Assembly: GCA_030737875.1 (NCBI GenBank)
Contig: CM060910.1
Coordinates: forward strand, 67,154,501 to 67,218,500
From: Allium sativum
Taxonomy: Eukaryota > Streptophyta > Magnoliopsida > Asparagales > Amaryllidaceae
Length of the DNA: 64,000 nucleotides
Reading direction: 5' to 3'
The notes below the pieces were generated by a model. The model saw only the letters and a program-made list of their open reading frames with translations. It made no database searches and had not been told where the DNA came from. Below are positions 12,107 through 22,150 of this stretch, one piece after another. How positions within the stretch are numbered: position 1 is the stretch's first letter; the number at the start of each line of letters is the position of its first letter. The position numbers were made by a program, and so were the translations under genes.

Positions 12107-13404
12107 TGGTGACCGCCCCATACCTCCTACACCGAGCTAAGGAAAGATGTGCGCTGCATGCCATGCCAGACCAATATGGGATGATCATCAAGGAAGATAA
12201 CTCGAAATGAAACCTGTCGTATACATCACAATGCATGAATAATATATAAAAATAAAATATACAATATGATATAGTAGTGAAGCATAACTGAATAGAAAAT
12301 CAAATCTTCATAAAACCATAAAATCTCAAGTATAATGCATCTCAGTACAAAAATCTTTGGATACAATATGCCTCACTACATCCCTCAGAGTATCAATAAC
12401 CATCAACATACAACGGAAATAGAAAAGAAATACTACATAGGTAGTAATAGTACATCAACCTCCCACTTGTCATCGCACAACATCAATGACACCAAACCTG
12501 CTATATGCTTCTCGATCTACTCATCGACAACAACATTGGTGAACGACCAAAGGTAATAAGAGGAAAACATTAAACCATGATTCAGACAACAGTCTTAGTG
12601 AGCGTTAAAATAACTAACAATAATTACATAGGATAATATAAGTATAGGTGAATCAACCATCAGATCTACCCCGCAACCAACAAGTTAATACGTGAAATCC
12701 ATCCATCAATTTCCATTATAGAATAGGAAAGGAAAACCCCTAATCCCGCTTCTCTTCGACATCCTTCGGTGATAGCCTACCGAGAGAAAAATAGAGAAGA
12801 AAGCACACCATCAACCATAGCATCCAATATCCTAACTATCACCAATTATAGCCTTGAATCCATCGATAATCGAACTTTCCTTCGGCGATCAAAAAGGCTA
12901 ATGAAAACTCCGGTTCTAGCTAAACTACCATACGCCATCGTGACTATGTATGTTTGCCTTATTCGATGAAGACAACCAAGCCCATGACTGCCCAGTGTAC
13001 ACGATCTATCCATTCTAATCCTAATGGGTGTCCCTATAATACTCCTGCTTTGAGTCTGCTAAAACACTTCGATTACTGGCGATTCCTTGGTGCTTCAAAT
13101 CAGTCAAGCCTTTCAACTTGGCGACTCAATCCATTTCTCGAACCATTCCACTATCATCCATGATGGATCCCATCCTACCAATCTATTATCGTACTGGATT
13201 GTATATCACATCACGACGAGTATCACATCAATCCAGCTCCAACCACTCCTATGTGAGTTCATAATCGAAGCATCATCCATCTTTGAGTTGCACATTAATC
13301 ATCCAAGTCCATTTCCGATCTCCAAAGTCCATTTCCATCAAAAATTCATCGGCAACCCCCAGAAGCCATCAAAACCAAGCTCCCCTAAAATCACGTCCAC
13401 CTGG
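12107..13404 (-). repeat. E2: eroded partial LTR
   Basis: This stretch is a diverged direct copy of 13405-14737. It begins TGGTGACCGCCCC (compare TGTGACGATAGCCC at 13405) and later shares 'caacagtcttagtgagcg' and a terminal TCCCCTAAAATCACGTC run (compare CCCCCTTGAAATCACGTC near 14670). By comparison with E4 it is the 3'-end part of a minus-strand LTR. The rest is absent next to it, which fits E3 having inserted into it. Alternatively the two pieces arose by tandem duplication. Confidence 0.55.
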
Positions 13405-14737
13405 TGTGACGATAGCCCATAACCCCTACACTTAACAAGAGGAATAATGCACTGAAAGACGTGCCAGACAACTATGGACGATTATTAGAGTAGGTAAACA
13501 CAACACGAAACATGTCATATAACTCACAGCGCAAGGATAAAATATAATAGAATATATACCACAGGATAAAATAGTGGAGCGTTATATAACAAACTTTTGA
13601 ACTTTCATAACATCTTGAATGATCATCCATTCATAAACTGGATACAATTTCAAAGTCTGTACATGAAGCCTCACTACAACACTCGGAGTCAATCATCAAA
13701 CAGTGGAAATAACAAATACTTGATAGTAGAAAAGTAATAGCCAGCCTTGTGCTCACCTTCGTTCAGCAACATTGTCTCACCAAGATATCACCTGTCACCT
13801 GCTACTCAGTCTGCCCATCCAACAAACGGATGAACAACCCAAGCTAATAAGAGAGAAACATAAAGCCTTGAGTCATACAACAGTCTTAGTGAACGATAAA
13901 ACAGTTATCTAACATCATCAACAAAGTCTATGAGAATAGGTAGATTAACCAACTAATCTACCAAATACTAGAGGAGAACCCAAACCTGCCTTCTCCACAT
14001 CTGATAGTGATAGCCTTTACAAATAAAATTGTGAAAACAACAGTCCAAACATGGCAACCAGGAGTAAGCAACAAATTGAAAAACATCCATCATTCAATAA
14101 CAACTAGTTATATCTCATGTAAACCATCCTAATCGAGATCAACATCCCTCAAGGACAAGCCCCAAAGGCTTAAACCAATATAAGACAAGCACCCAAGAAA
14201 CATCTCCTTCGACGTCAGACAATCTACATGAGATGGTACAAGCAAAACAACCAAACATTTAAGACCTAGCTATCACTGCCTATCCTGCTTCAAAACCATC
14301 GTTAATCGTATGATGACCACCTGCCATATGTCAAGGGCTAATGGTAAACCATAGTTCTAGCAAAAAATTCGTACGCCTTCACGACTTGTATGTTTTTCTT
14401 TCCAATCTCGACAACTAGGCCCTTCATGAATGCCCAAGGTACTCGACCATACACCTGGTCATTTATTGTACCCCTTCTTTAAGTCCACTAGAACCTACGA
14501 TAACGATAATCTCTCAGCCTCCATATCTCTAGCCATCAAACGCAATGACTGTTCACAAGCTCAAGCCCCTCTCGAGCAACCATTACCCATCAACTCATCA
14601 CCTTGAGTCAATCTTCATATTCGTTGCATTACGATGATTAATGAACACATCACAACACTTCAAAAATTCCCCCTTGAAATCACGTCGAAGTCATAATCAT
14701 TCCCGAACCAAAATAACATCAAATAATCGTTCGGTTA
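13405..14737 (-). repeat. E3 LTR, left part
   Basis: It begins TGTGACGATAGCCC, the right kind of LTR terminus (compare TGTGACGGCCCGC of E4), and has the CTCACAGCG box at 13523-13531, 118 bp in. It stops at the E4 insertion site and the LTR resumes at 24767 after E4. The five bases before E4 (GGTTA, 14733-14737) are repeated after it, which proves the interruption. In E3's own orientation this is the end of its 3' LTR. Confidence 0.65.
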
Positions 14738-14867
14738 TGTGACGGCCCGCCCGCACCAACCGACATTTTCTCCAAAGGTGCGCTGTACACATGTCCAGTT
14801 AGCACGGAACGGGTCGTCAGAAGGAAAGGGAAGAAGGAAATGAACTAACAAGGAACCTGTAGAATGT

Positions 14868-14876
14868 CTCACAGCG
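14868..14876 (-). promoter_or_regulatory. CGCTGTGAG box, E4 left LTR
   Basis: CTCACAGCG on the plus strand is CGCTGTGAG in element orientation, about 130 bp before the LTR end. The same box is at 22281-22289 in the right LTR and recurs in E3, E5, E6 and E7. A place in the 3'-end processing region is inferred. Confidence 0.5.
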
Positions 14877-15215
14877 CATAGAACAAAATTTAATAATAAC
14901 ATATTTGACATAAAACAGGAGAGACAGTGCATAAGCTGAAAACCAAAACTAAACATCATAGCAGTGGAAATCCAAAATACAGCTTATTACAACTTTCAAA
15001 CTGTCTCAAAGCAAAAGCAAGATAAAGGAGGTACACTACTAATGTCCAAGTAGCGACCACCAACGACACAGGGAGAATGTGTGTGTGTATATATATATAT
15101 ATATCATACGTGGAAGCCTCCTGCCCACCTCCGAATCAGCTACTCGCGCATCACCAGCTAACCTGTCTCTAGTCTGCTCGTGTGAGCACCCAGAGTAATA
15201 AGAGGAGACATAAAA

Positions 15216-15239
15216 CTCTGGGTCAGACATAAAGCCTGG
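15216..15239 (-). promoter_or_regulatory. TCTGACCC box, E4 left LTR
   Basis: In element orientation this reads CCAGGCTTTATGTCTGACCC, about 480 bp before the LTR end. The right LTR has it at 22619-22642. Nearly the same string is in E8 (CAGGCTTTATGTCTGACCCT, 50809-50828) and E1 (3527-3548), although those LTRs hardly align otherwise. Function unknown. Confidence 0.55.
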
Positions 15240-17421
15240 TATGAGCGATAAGCATCTAAAGTGAACAATAACATGTAGACAAAACATACCTGAACCTGGA
15301 CCTGCAACCAAAGAGTTAGCACTACATACTGTACAACACTCTAAGGTGCCATATCAAACAGTATAAAGATACGGAGGTGGGGGTGTGCATGTCATAGTGA
15401 TGGAAAACAATCAACCATAGCAACCATCGTCACATCTCTCACTCAGTGCGTAAAGCATACGATATTCACCACTTCGATCACCCATCCTTGCCACGATCAC
15501 TTTGCCCCATGAAGTCATAAATGGCTTCACTGCATTGATAACGTAGCCACTAATCCTTTGCTATGTCCACTTGCCCCATGGAGTTATTCACCCCATCTGC
15601 GATGGCTCATAGCCTTACTAATCCTTACTATGTCCACTTGCCCCATGGAGTTATTCACCCCATCTGCGCTGGCTCATAGCTTTACCAATCCTTTACTATG
15701 TCCACTTACCCCATGGAGTTATTCACCCCATCTGCGCTGGCTCATAGTCTTACTACGCATCACCTTGCCCCTCAAGTCATAATGACTCTACTGCACTGAT
15801 AACGTAGTCTTGCTACCATCACCTTGCCCCTCGAGTCACAATGACTCTACTGCACTGATAAGTAGCCCATCATCCATTTTTAGTGGTGAATCGAAGTTAT
15901 GAACGTCGACAACTCCTTAGCACACGTCCCGCAACAAAGTCCAACCATGAAGTGAACTCATCGGTTCCCAACTGGATCCTGAGCTCTAACTTCGCATATT
16001 GGACTACCTTTGCATCTCGGGTTATTGGTCAATACTGGGTCGGGTCGGGTTCCTTCTCAAGCCATCGGTTTGGGTCGGGTGTCCTTCCTCGAGTCGGGTC
16101 TTCTTCTGGTACGGTTCGGGTCGAGTCCACTCCATTGCATCGGTTCGGGTCGGGTGTCCCACTTCGGGTCGGGTCGGGTGCCATCTCCCATCCAGTTCGT
16201 GCTTCCGCTCCGATCCGCCCCCTCGTTCTTCACGCGCTCCGATCCGATCCCTCCTCCTTTATCCGATCCGATCCCAGTTCAGTTAGCGTGGCCTTCATTT
16301 TTGCCAATTTTCTCAAGTGTTAGGTTCCGATCCGATCGAATCCCTTGCCCAGTTCAACATATCCGATCCGAGCCCTCATGTCCGATCCAATCCGATCCTG
16401 CACTGTTTCCTGCAGCTTTTCCAGCAAGTGTTCACGCCATTCGACGACGTTTTCGACCATTCTAACTATTGAAATCAATCACAAAGCATATCATACAGTC
16501 ATAGCAACATGCATAATCAACCACAAACATCAAAACATCAATATGATAGGTTAAAATGGATCAAACATACTCAAAATCCCATATTTCCCCTTAAGCATGT
16601 TTAGGTGAAACTAATGATAGGATTAGCAAAACTTAACCAAATTAACCCAAATTCATATCAGAGGTCTAAAACATCATTTAAGAATTTATAAACATTTTTC
16701 CAGAATTTTATCATGTTTAAATTCGCTAATTAACACTAATTACCCTTAATTAGCCATAATTAGTGCAAACCTATGCAAATCACTTACCTTATCCACAAAT
16801 AAACTAAGATCTGAAATAAATCTCTGATTTGATGTGAATCCCAATGCTAAACAGCAGCTTCAATGTTGCTTTGTTGTAGATCTTCCTTGATTAGAGGTTG
16901 CTAAGCCAAATCCTTGACCAAAAGGTGATTTGGAGGTGATTTAGAGGTTAGAGACCATTTTTAGGGTTCCTTGGTGATAAGTGGAGGCTAGAAAACTGAA
17001 ATGGAATGATGCTCTATCTCATTTCAGCCTTCCCATAACCCTAATCCCGAAATGGGTTATGGGTCTACTCACTAATCACCCGGTTTGGCCCGGTTAAGCA
17101 GTTTTTCACCCTCCAAACCTTATTTCAGCCATATCTCACAAACGGTAAGTCCGTTTGGCTATTATGACCCCTCTACGGAAAGATAAACCATCAAACGAAT
17201 CTAATAGAAGTGGTTTCAGGTCAAAATTCCTTTCCAATCAAAAGTTATGGCCAAAACAAGATCAACTAGGGGCAAAATGGTCATTTAAAAATCGACAAAA
17301 ATCATCAGCATGAGAAATGACTCTAATGGATGTTTCCCAAAGTTACATGACCATACGACTTTATACGGGAAAGAAATAAATATTCTACGATCCCCCGATG
17401 CGTAAAATGCGGGTCGTTACA

Positions 17422-17450
17422 CTCTCCCCCCCTTAAGAAATTTCGCCCCT
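17422..17450 (-). other. E4 polypurine tract
   Basis: CTCTCCCCCCCTTAAG on the plus strand is CTTAAGGGGGGGAGAG in element orientation, directly before the 3' LTR start. This is the expected plus-strand primer site. Confidence 0.9.
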
Positions 17451-17577
17451 GAAATTCCCTAATCAAAACACACACAAAGGTCCCGCGTGGCTATCAATCA
17501 TAAAACAACAATCAAACATGCAAACAAGCAAAACAAGTCTACCCTAGCATGCGGAAAACTAAATTGCAAAGTAAATC

Positions 17578-17725
17578 TTACCAGGCAAAGAGTTCTGGAT
17601 ATGCCTTCCTAATGCTCTCCTCTGTCTCCCAAGTACAATCATTCTCGTTCTCGCCCCACTGAACCTTGACTAGCTTCACCGCCTTCCTTCGAAGTTGCTT
17701 CGTATCATGCCCCACAATACGAATC
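17578..17725 (-). pseudogene. E4 chromodomain
   Basis: The last 45-50 residues of the polyprotein contain VKLVKVQW followed by an acidic stretch and TWETEESIRKAYPELF, the pattern of plant chromovirus chromodomains. In this family the domain sits at the integrase C-terminus and directs integration towards particular chromatin. The stretch is open and ends at a TAA (17578-17580). It belongs to the broken E4 polyprotein and is not a separate gene. Confidence 0.88.
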
Positions 17726-19100
17726 GGCTTGCGGTTCCCAACCGCCTCGGGTTCTACTTCGAAGTCCTCTAACTGATCAGGTGAAATAGTCATATTTGAG
17801 TCGTGAACGAACTTCCTTAGTTGGGAAACATGAAATACATTGTGAACTCCCGCCATTTTCTCTGGTAAGCCAACTCTATATGCCAAATTCCCGACTAGTT
17901 CGAGAACAGGGAATGGGCCAACAAATCTTGGTGCCAACTTGCCTCTCCTTCCAAATCGAATCACGCTCTTTAACAGAGAGATCTTGACAAACACCAAGTC
18001 ACTAACGGAGAATTTCAAGTCTCTTCTCCTCTTATCAGCATAACTCTTCTGCCTATCTTGGGCAGCTTTCATTCGTTGCTGAATGATCTTAATCTTATCC
18101 GAAGTTTCTCTCACCACATCTGGTCCAAGCACAAACTTCTCGCCAGTCTCTATCCAACATGATGGTGAGTTGCACGGTCTTCTGTACAAAGCTTCATATG
18201 GAGCCATACCGATACTGGATTGGTCGCTATTATTATATGCAAACTCTACTAGATGCAAATGGTCATCCCACGATCCACCAAAATCCAATATACAAGCTCT
18301 CAAGAGATCTTCCAATATACGATTCACCCTCTCCGTCTGACCGTCGGTCTGAGGATGATATGCGGTACTGAGATGAAATCCTGACCCTAAAGCCTCTTGT
18401 AAGCTCTTCCAAAACCCACTAGTGAACAACGGGTCTCGGTCACTCACAATGCTTTTAGGTACTCCATGAAATCTCACTACCCACTTCATATACAATTCTG
18501 CCAACTTGGCTGCCGTTCTGGTCGATTTGACTGGTATAAATCTTGCACTCTTAGTCAATCGATCCACAATTACCCAGCTATCATATCCCGATCTAGTCCT
18601 TGGTAAACCATCGATGAAATCCATCGAGACTTGCTCCCATTTCCATTCAGGAATTTCTAATGGTTGCAACAAACCACTAGGCTTCTTTTGCTCGGCTTTA
18701 ACTAGCCGGCAATTCATGCATTTGGATATAAACTTCCCAATGTCTCTTTTCATCCCTTCCTAGTAGTAGGTTTGCTTCATGTCTCGATACATCTTATTAC
18801 CCCCGGGATGTATAGTCAGTTTTGAGTGATGACATTCTCTAAGCACTTCATCTCTCAAACCATTCACGTCGGGCACAACTAGTCTTCCACTCTTTCGAAG
18901 CCATCCATCTCGACCAAGCCCATACTTGTTCATCTCCTCATCGATACACATCTCTAACTTGGAGATGATTTCCAATAGGTTAGGATCGTCCCTCTGACTA
19001 GAGCCGATCCGCTCAATCAAAGTGGGTCTGATCGTCAAACTTGCTAACATAACTGGATCTAAGTCGCACTTTGGTCTGAAATCAAACCCACGATATACTC
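17726..19100 (-). pseudogene. E4 integrase, broken
   Basis: The N-terminal zinc region has HHSKLTIHPGG and later CMNCRLVK, so the HHCC ligands are visible. The catalytic core has [15 protein letters not shown] and QTERVNR, supplying D, D and E. The C-terminal part has GKLAPRFVGPFPV, a GPF motif, and HNVFHVSQLRK. An in-frame TAG (18760-18762) splits the zinc region from the core, where relatives have tryptophan. A frameshift near 19100 separates the integrase from the RNase H linker. Length and domain order are normal for the family. Confidence 0.92.
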
Positions 19101-20470
19101 CAGTTGCTTCCACTCAAGAAACATTGCCCCTAAACTGGCATGTCTCCTACTCAAGGCATCGGCTACCGCATTACCTTTCCCAGGTGTGTATGCGATATCA
19201 AAGTCATACGAAGCCAAGAACTCTAACCATCTCTGCTGTCGGAGATTCAGATCTTTCTGAGAGAAGAGATACTTTAACGATTTATGATCGGTAAACAACT
19301 CGAATATTTCTCCCAAGAGATAGTGTCTCCACATCTTCAGCGCAAACACGATCGCTGCTAATTCCAAATCATGGGTAGGATACTTCTTCTCATGTGGCTT
19401 TAGCTATCGACTAGCATAAGCTACAACCCTACCTCCTTGCATCAATACAGCACCCAGTCCGGTACCACAAGCATCCGTGTATACCGTCATCTCTTCATTC
19501 CCTTTAAGAATGACTAACACTGGCGCACGCGTCAACTTCTCCTTTATACTCTTGAAGGCATCCTCACACACTCCGTCCCAAACGAAGGACTGATTCTTCT
19601 TAGTCAATTGAGTCAACGGTGCTGCTACCTTGGAGAAGTCCTGGATAAACTTACGATAATATCCAGCTAATCCCAAGAAACTTCTTACATCCGTTACATT
19701 CTTGGGCGTAGGCCAATCCTGTACCGTAGCCACCTTCGCAGGGTCCACGGCAATACCACTCTCTGAAACAACATGACCCAAGAATCTCACTTCCCTTCTC
19801 CAAAAGTGACACCTAGAGAATTTCGCTTTCAATTGGTGTTTCCTCAACATCTCCATCACTATCCTCAAGTGTCCCTTGTGTTCCTCCTCTGTCCTTGAGT
19901 AAACAAGGATATCGTCCACGAACACAAGAACAAATTTATTCAACTGATCTCTAAATACTCGATTCATAAGATCCACAAAGTAGGCTGGTGCACTGGTCAA
20001 CCCAAATGGCATGACCAACCACTCATAAAATCCAGACGGCGTCCTAAATGCCGTTTTCGGAACACTCTCATCCGCTACTCGTAGCTGATGAAATCCTGTC
20101 GCGAGGTCCAACTGGGAGAACACTCTTGCTCCTTCCAGTTGATCAAACAAATCATCTATCCGCGGTAGAGGATACTTATTCTTCCTCGTTACCTTATTCA
20201 ACTCGCGATAGTCCACACACAAACGAAGGGAACCATCTGCCTTAGTGGCAAACACAAGTGGTGCTCCCCACTCGGAGACACTCCTTCTAATAAATCCCTT
20301 GTTCAAAAGATTGCTGACTTGCACCCCGAGCTCTCGCTGCTCCCTTGGTGCCATGCGACGAAGTGGCATCACTATAGGTCTGGCATCTTTCACTAAATCA
20401 ATACGGAACTCAATCTCTCGGTGTGGTGGAAGCCCGGTCACCTCCTCGAAGACGTCCGGATACTGGCCAA
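19101..20470 (-). pseudogene. E4 reverse transcriptase and RNase H, broken
   Basis: RT copies the element RNA and RNase H removes the RNA strand, inside virus-like particles. RT motifs include [20 protein letters not shown] and the catalytic FVDDIL (about 19905-19925), followed by [11 protein letters not shown] and [12 protein letters not shown]. RNase H has [17 protein letters not shown] (about 19455-19500) and [21 protein letters not shown] at 19404-19406 interrupts RNase H within ASR-x-LKPHEK, where the equivalent codon in E8 encodes Gln. RT itself is uninterrupted. Confidence 0.94.
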
Positions 20471-21000
20471 CCACGGGCACATCTGACAACTCATCCTGCG
20501 GGATGTCGAGGGAATTTACAAAACTAGCCATAACCCCATCACTAGGTAGACTACCAAACACCACCTTCCGCCCATCATCCGCCCTCACTGCCACCAAAAA
20601 GCCCTCACTGTCTACCACCACCCCGTATCTTTGGAGCCAATCGACTCCCAATATAATGCCATACCCAGTAAAGCCCAAAACAAAGCAATCACAAACAAAC
20701 ATACATCCATGACTTGATAAGACCAAATTTCTGCAAATCATACTAAGGCTAGTCGAACCACCAATCGGGTTCGTCACAACCAATGGTCTATCGACTATCT
20801 CGGGTTCCAGTCCCAACCTATCTACCAGGTCACTAGATATGAAGGAACGGGAAGCCCCAGTATCAAACAAAACTCGAACTGGTACATCATAAATAGAAAG
20901 CATACGTTGAATAACAACATTCTTTCCTTTCTCCGCTGCAGTTGGGGCATTCGACGAAGAAGGAACAGTATCAATAGCATATGCTTTCACAATCTGCTTC
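20471..21000 (-). pseudogene. E4 aspartic protease
   Basis: [21 protein letters not shown] contains the D-T-G active-site triad of the retropepsin family near 20852-20872. It lies after the zinc knuckles and before RT, in the same reading frame. This enzyme would cut the polyprotein into mature parts. This segment has no internal stop. Confidence 0.88.
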
Positions 21001-21952
21001 TCCTTAAGAGGTTGCGGACACTTATCCTTGAAATGTCCCACTTGACCACAGTTGAAGCACTTCTTATCCGCTGGCTTGGCCCAACAATCTTTAGCATAAT
21101 GGCCCTTCTTACCACAGCGGAAGCACTCAACATCCTTCTTGCTCTTTTTCTGACCACCCTTAGATTGGTCCTGCTTCCTCTTATTCTAAGAGTTATTCTT
21201 GTCTCCACCGCCTGCTTGCGGCTTTGGCCCTTCTGCAGATGCAGCCTCAGTCTTTGACTTAGGGTAAAGACTCTCTGATCTCAAAGCCTTCCCCACAATC
21301 GATTCAAAAGTCTCATCGATGTGGTTGATAAGCCTTTCCCCCAAGTATCCATCCAAGCCAGTAATGAACTTCTCATTCTTCTTCACAAGAGTATCGATAA
21401 GAGACAGTCCATACTTTGACAAGGTGTCGAACTCAGCAATATAGTCAGAAACTGCCCTTCCGTTCTGCTTGAGTTCCAAGAACCTCTTGAACAACACTGA
21501 CTTTTGGGCAGTTGGAATAAACTTCTCGCTAAAGCGAGCCTTGAACTGAACCCAAGTAACCTGATCCTCTGGAGTACTGTTCTAATGGCATTCCACCAAT
21601 TCATCGCTCGCCCTTGCAGCTGACGAGACGCTAGCCTTCTCTTCATCGCATCCTCAAGACCCAAGTCATCGAAGATATGATCACAGCTATCCATCCAATC
21701 TTGAACATCTGTGGCCGACTCCGTCCCGTGGAACGGCTTCCCACCAAGGTTAGTGTAATCCTTGCACAACTTGGTGAAATCGACCCTAGGCGCCTGCACT
21801 ACTGGGCCAACACCAACTCCGGGATTGGGTGCTACCCCTTGCACTTCTCTAAGCATGTCTCTCATGAGGTCAGTAAACATCGCCCTCATGTCAGCGGCAT
21901 TCCCATGGTTGGTCCCTCTACCAGCACCCCTCGTGTCTCGGCTCATCGTCAA
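21001..21952 (-). pseudogene. E4 gag with two zinc knuckles, broken
   Basis: Gag forms the particle and binds the RNA. The start at 21952 (MTMSRDTRGAGRG) is the first ATG downstream of the PBS in this frame. The capsid-like region has DWMDSCDHIF and GRAMNWWNAI. A frameshift near 21575 moves the continuation (FKRFLELKQNGRAVSDYIAEF) to another phase, and a TAG at 21186-21188 follows. Two CX2CX4HX4C knuckles then come in the protease frame: [14 protein letters not shown] (21084-21125) and [14 protein letters not shown] (21018-21059). No stop separates the knuckles from the protease, which fits a single ancestral gag-pol frame. Confidence 0.92.
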
Positions 21953-22136
21953 TCTGAAAAAGGGAAACGATTAACGACCCCATAGTGGTGCTAGTGCAGT
22001 GCGACTTCATTCTTATACTACTAATAGTATATATATATACATAGCTTTTGAAAACCAAAGTAATCACAAATACGCGCTCTCATATACGTACTATCTCTCC
22101 CTAGTGTCTTTCCCTAGGTTAACTACGCAACCTAGA

Positions 22137-22148
22137 GCTCTGATACCA
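22137..22148 (-). other. E4 primer-binding site (initiator tRNA-Met)
   Basis: GCTCTGATACCA on the plus strand is TGGTATCAGAGC in element orientation, two bases inside the 5' LTR edge at 22151. It matches the 3' end of plant initiator tRNA-Met, the common primer of this lineage. The non-coding leader 21953-22136 follows it. Confidence 0.93.
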
Positions 22149-22150
22149 AG

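Larger units (their letters stand above)
14738..17421 (-). repeat. E4 3' LTR (left copy, 2684 bp)
   Basis: Read on the minus strand the LTR starts TGTAACGACCCGCATTTTAC and ends GCGGGCCGTCACA. It is very similar to 22151-24766. The length difference is largely one stretch at about 15850-15915 that is missing from the right copy. It contains three copies of a roughly 60 bp unit (TGTCCACTTGCCCCATGGAG..., about 15565-15750), a GGGTC-rich block (about 16035-16185) and a GATCC-rich block (about 16210-16400). Open frames across these repeats are repeat artefacts. Confidence 0.96.

Noticed and set aside
15883..16554. Several overlapping open frames in E4's left LTR, repeated at 23302-23899
   Set aside because: They are produced by GGGTC and GATCC short repeats that keep several frames open at once. 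Residue content is Ser/Pro/Arg repeats without any family pattern.
20245..20712. Plus-strand frame of 155 residues within E4
   Set aside because: It is the antisense shadow of the protease-RT segment, which has clear family motifs on the minus strand.
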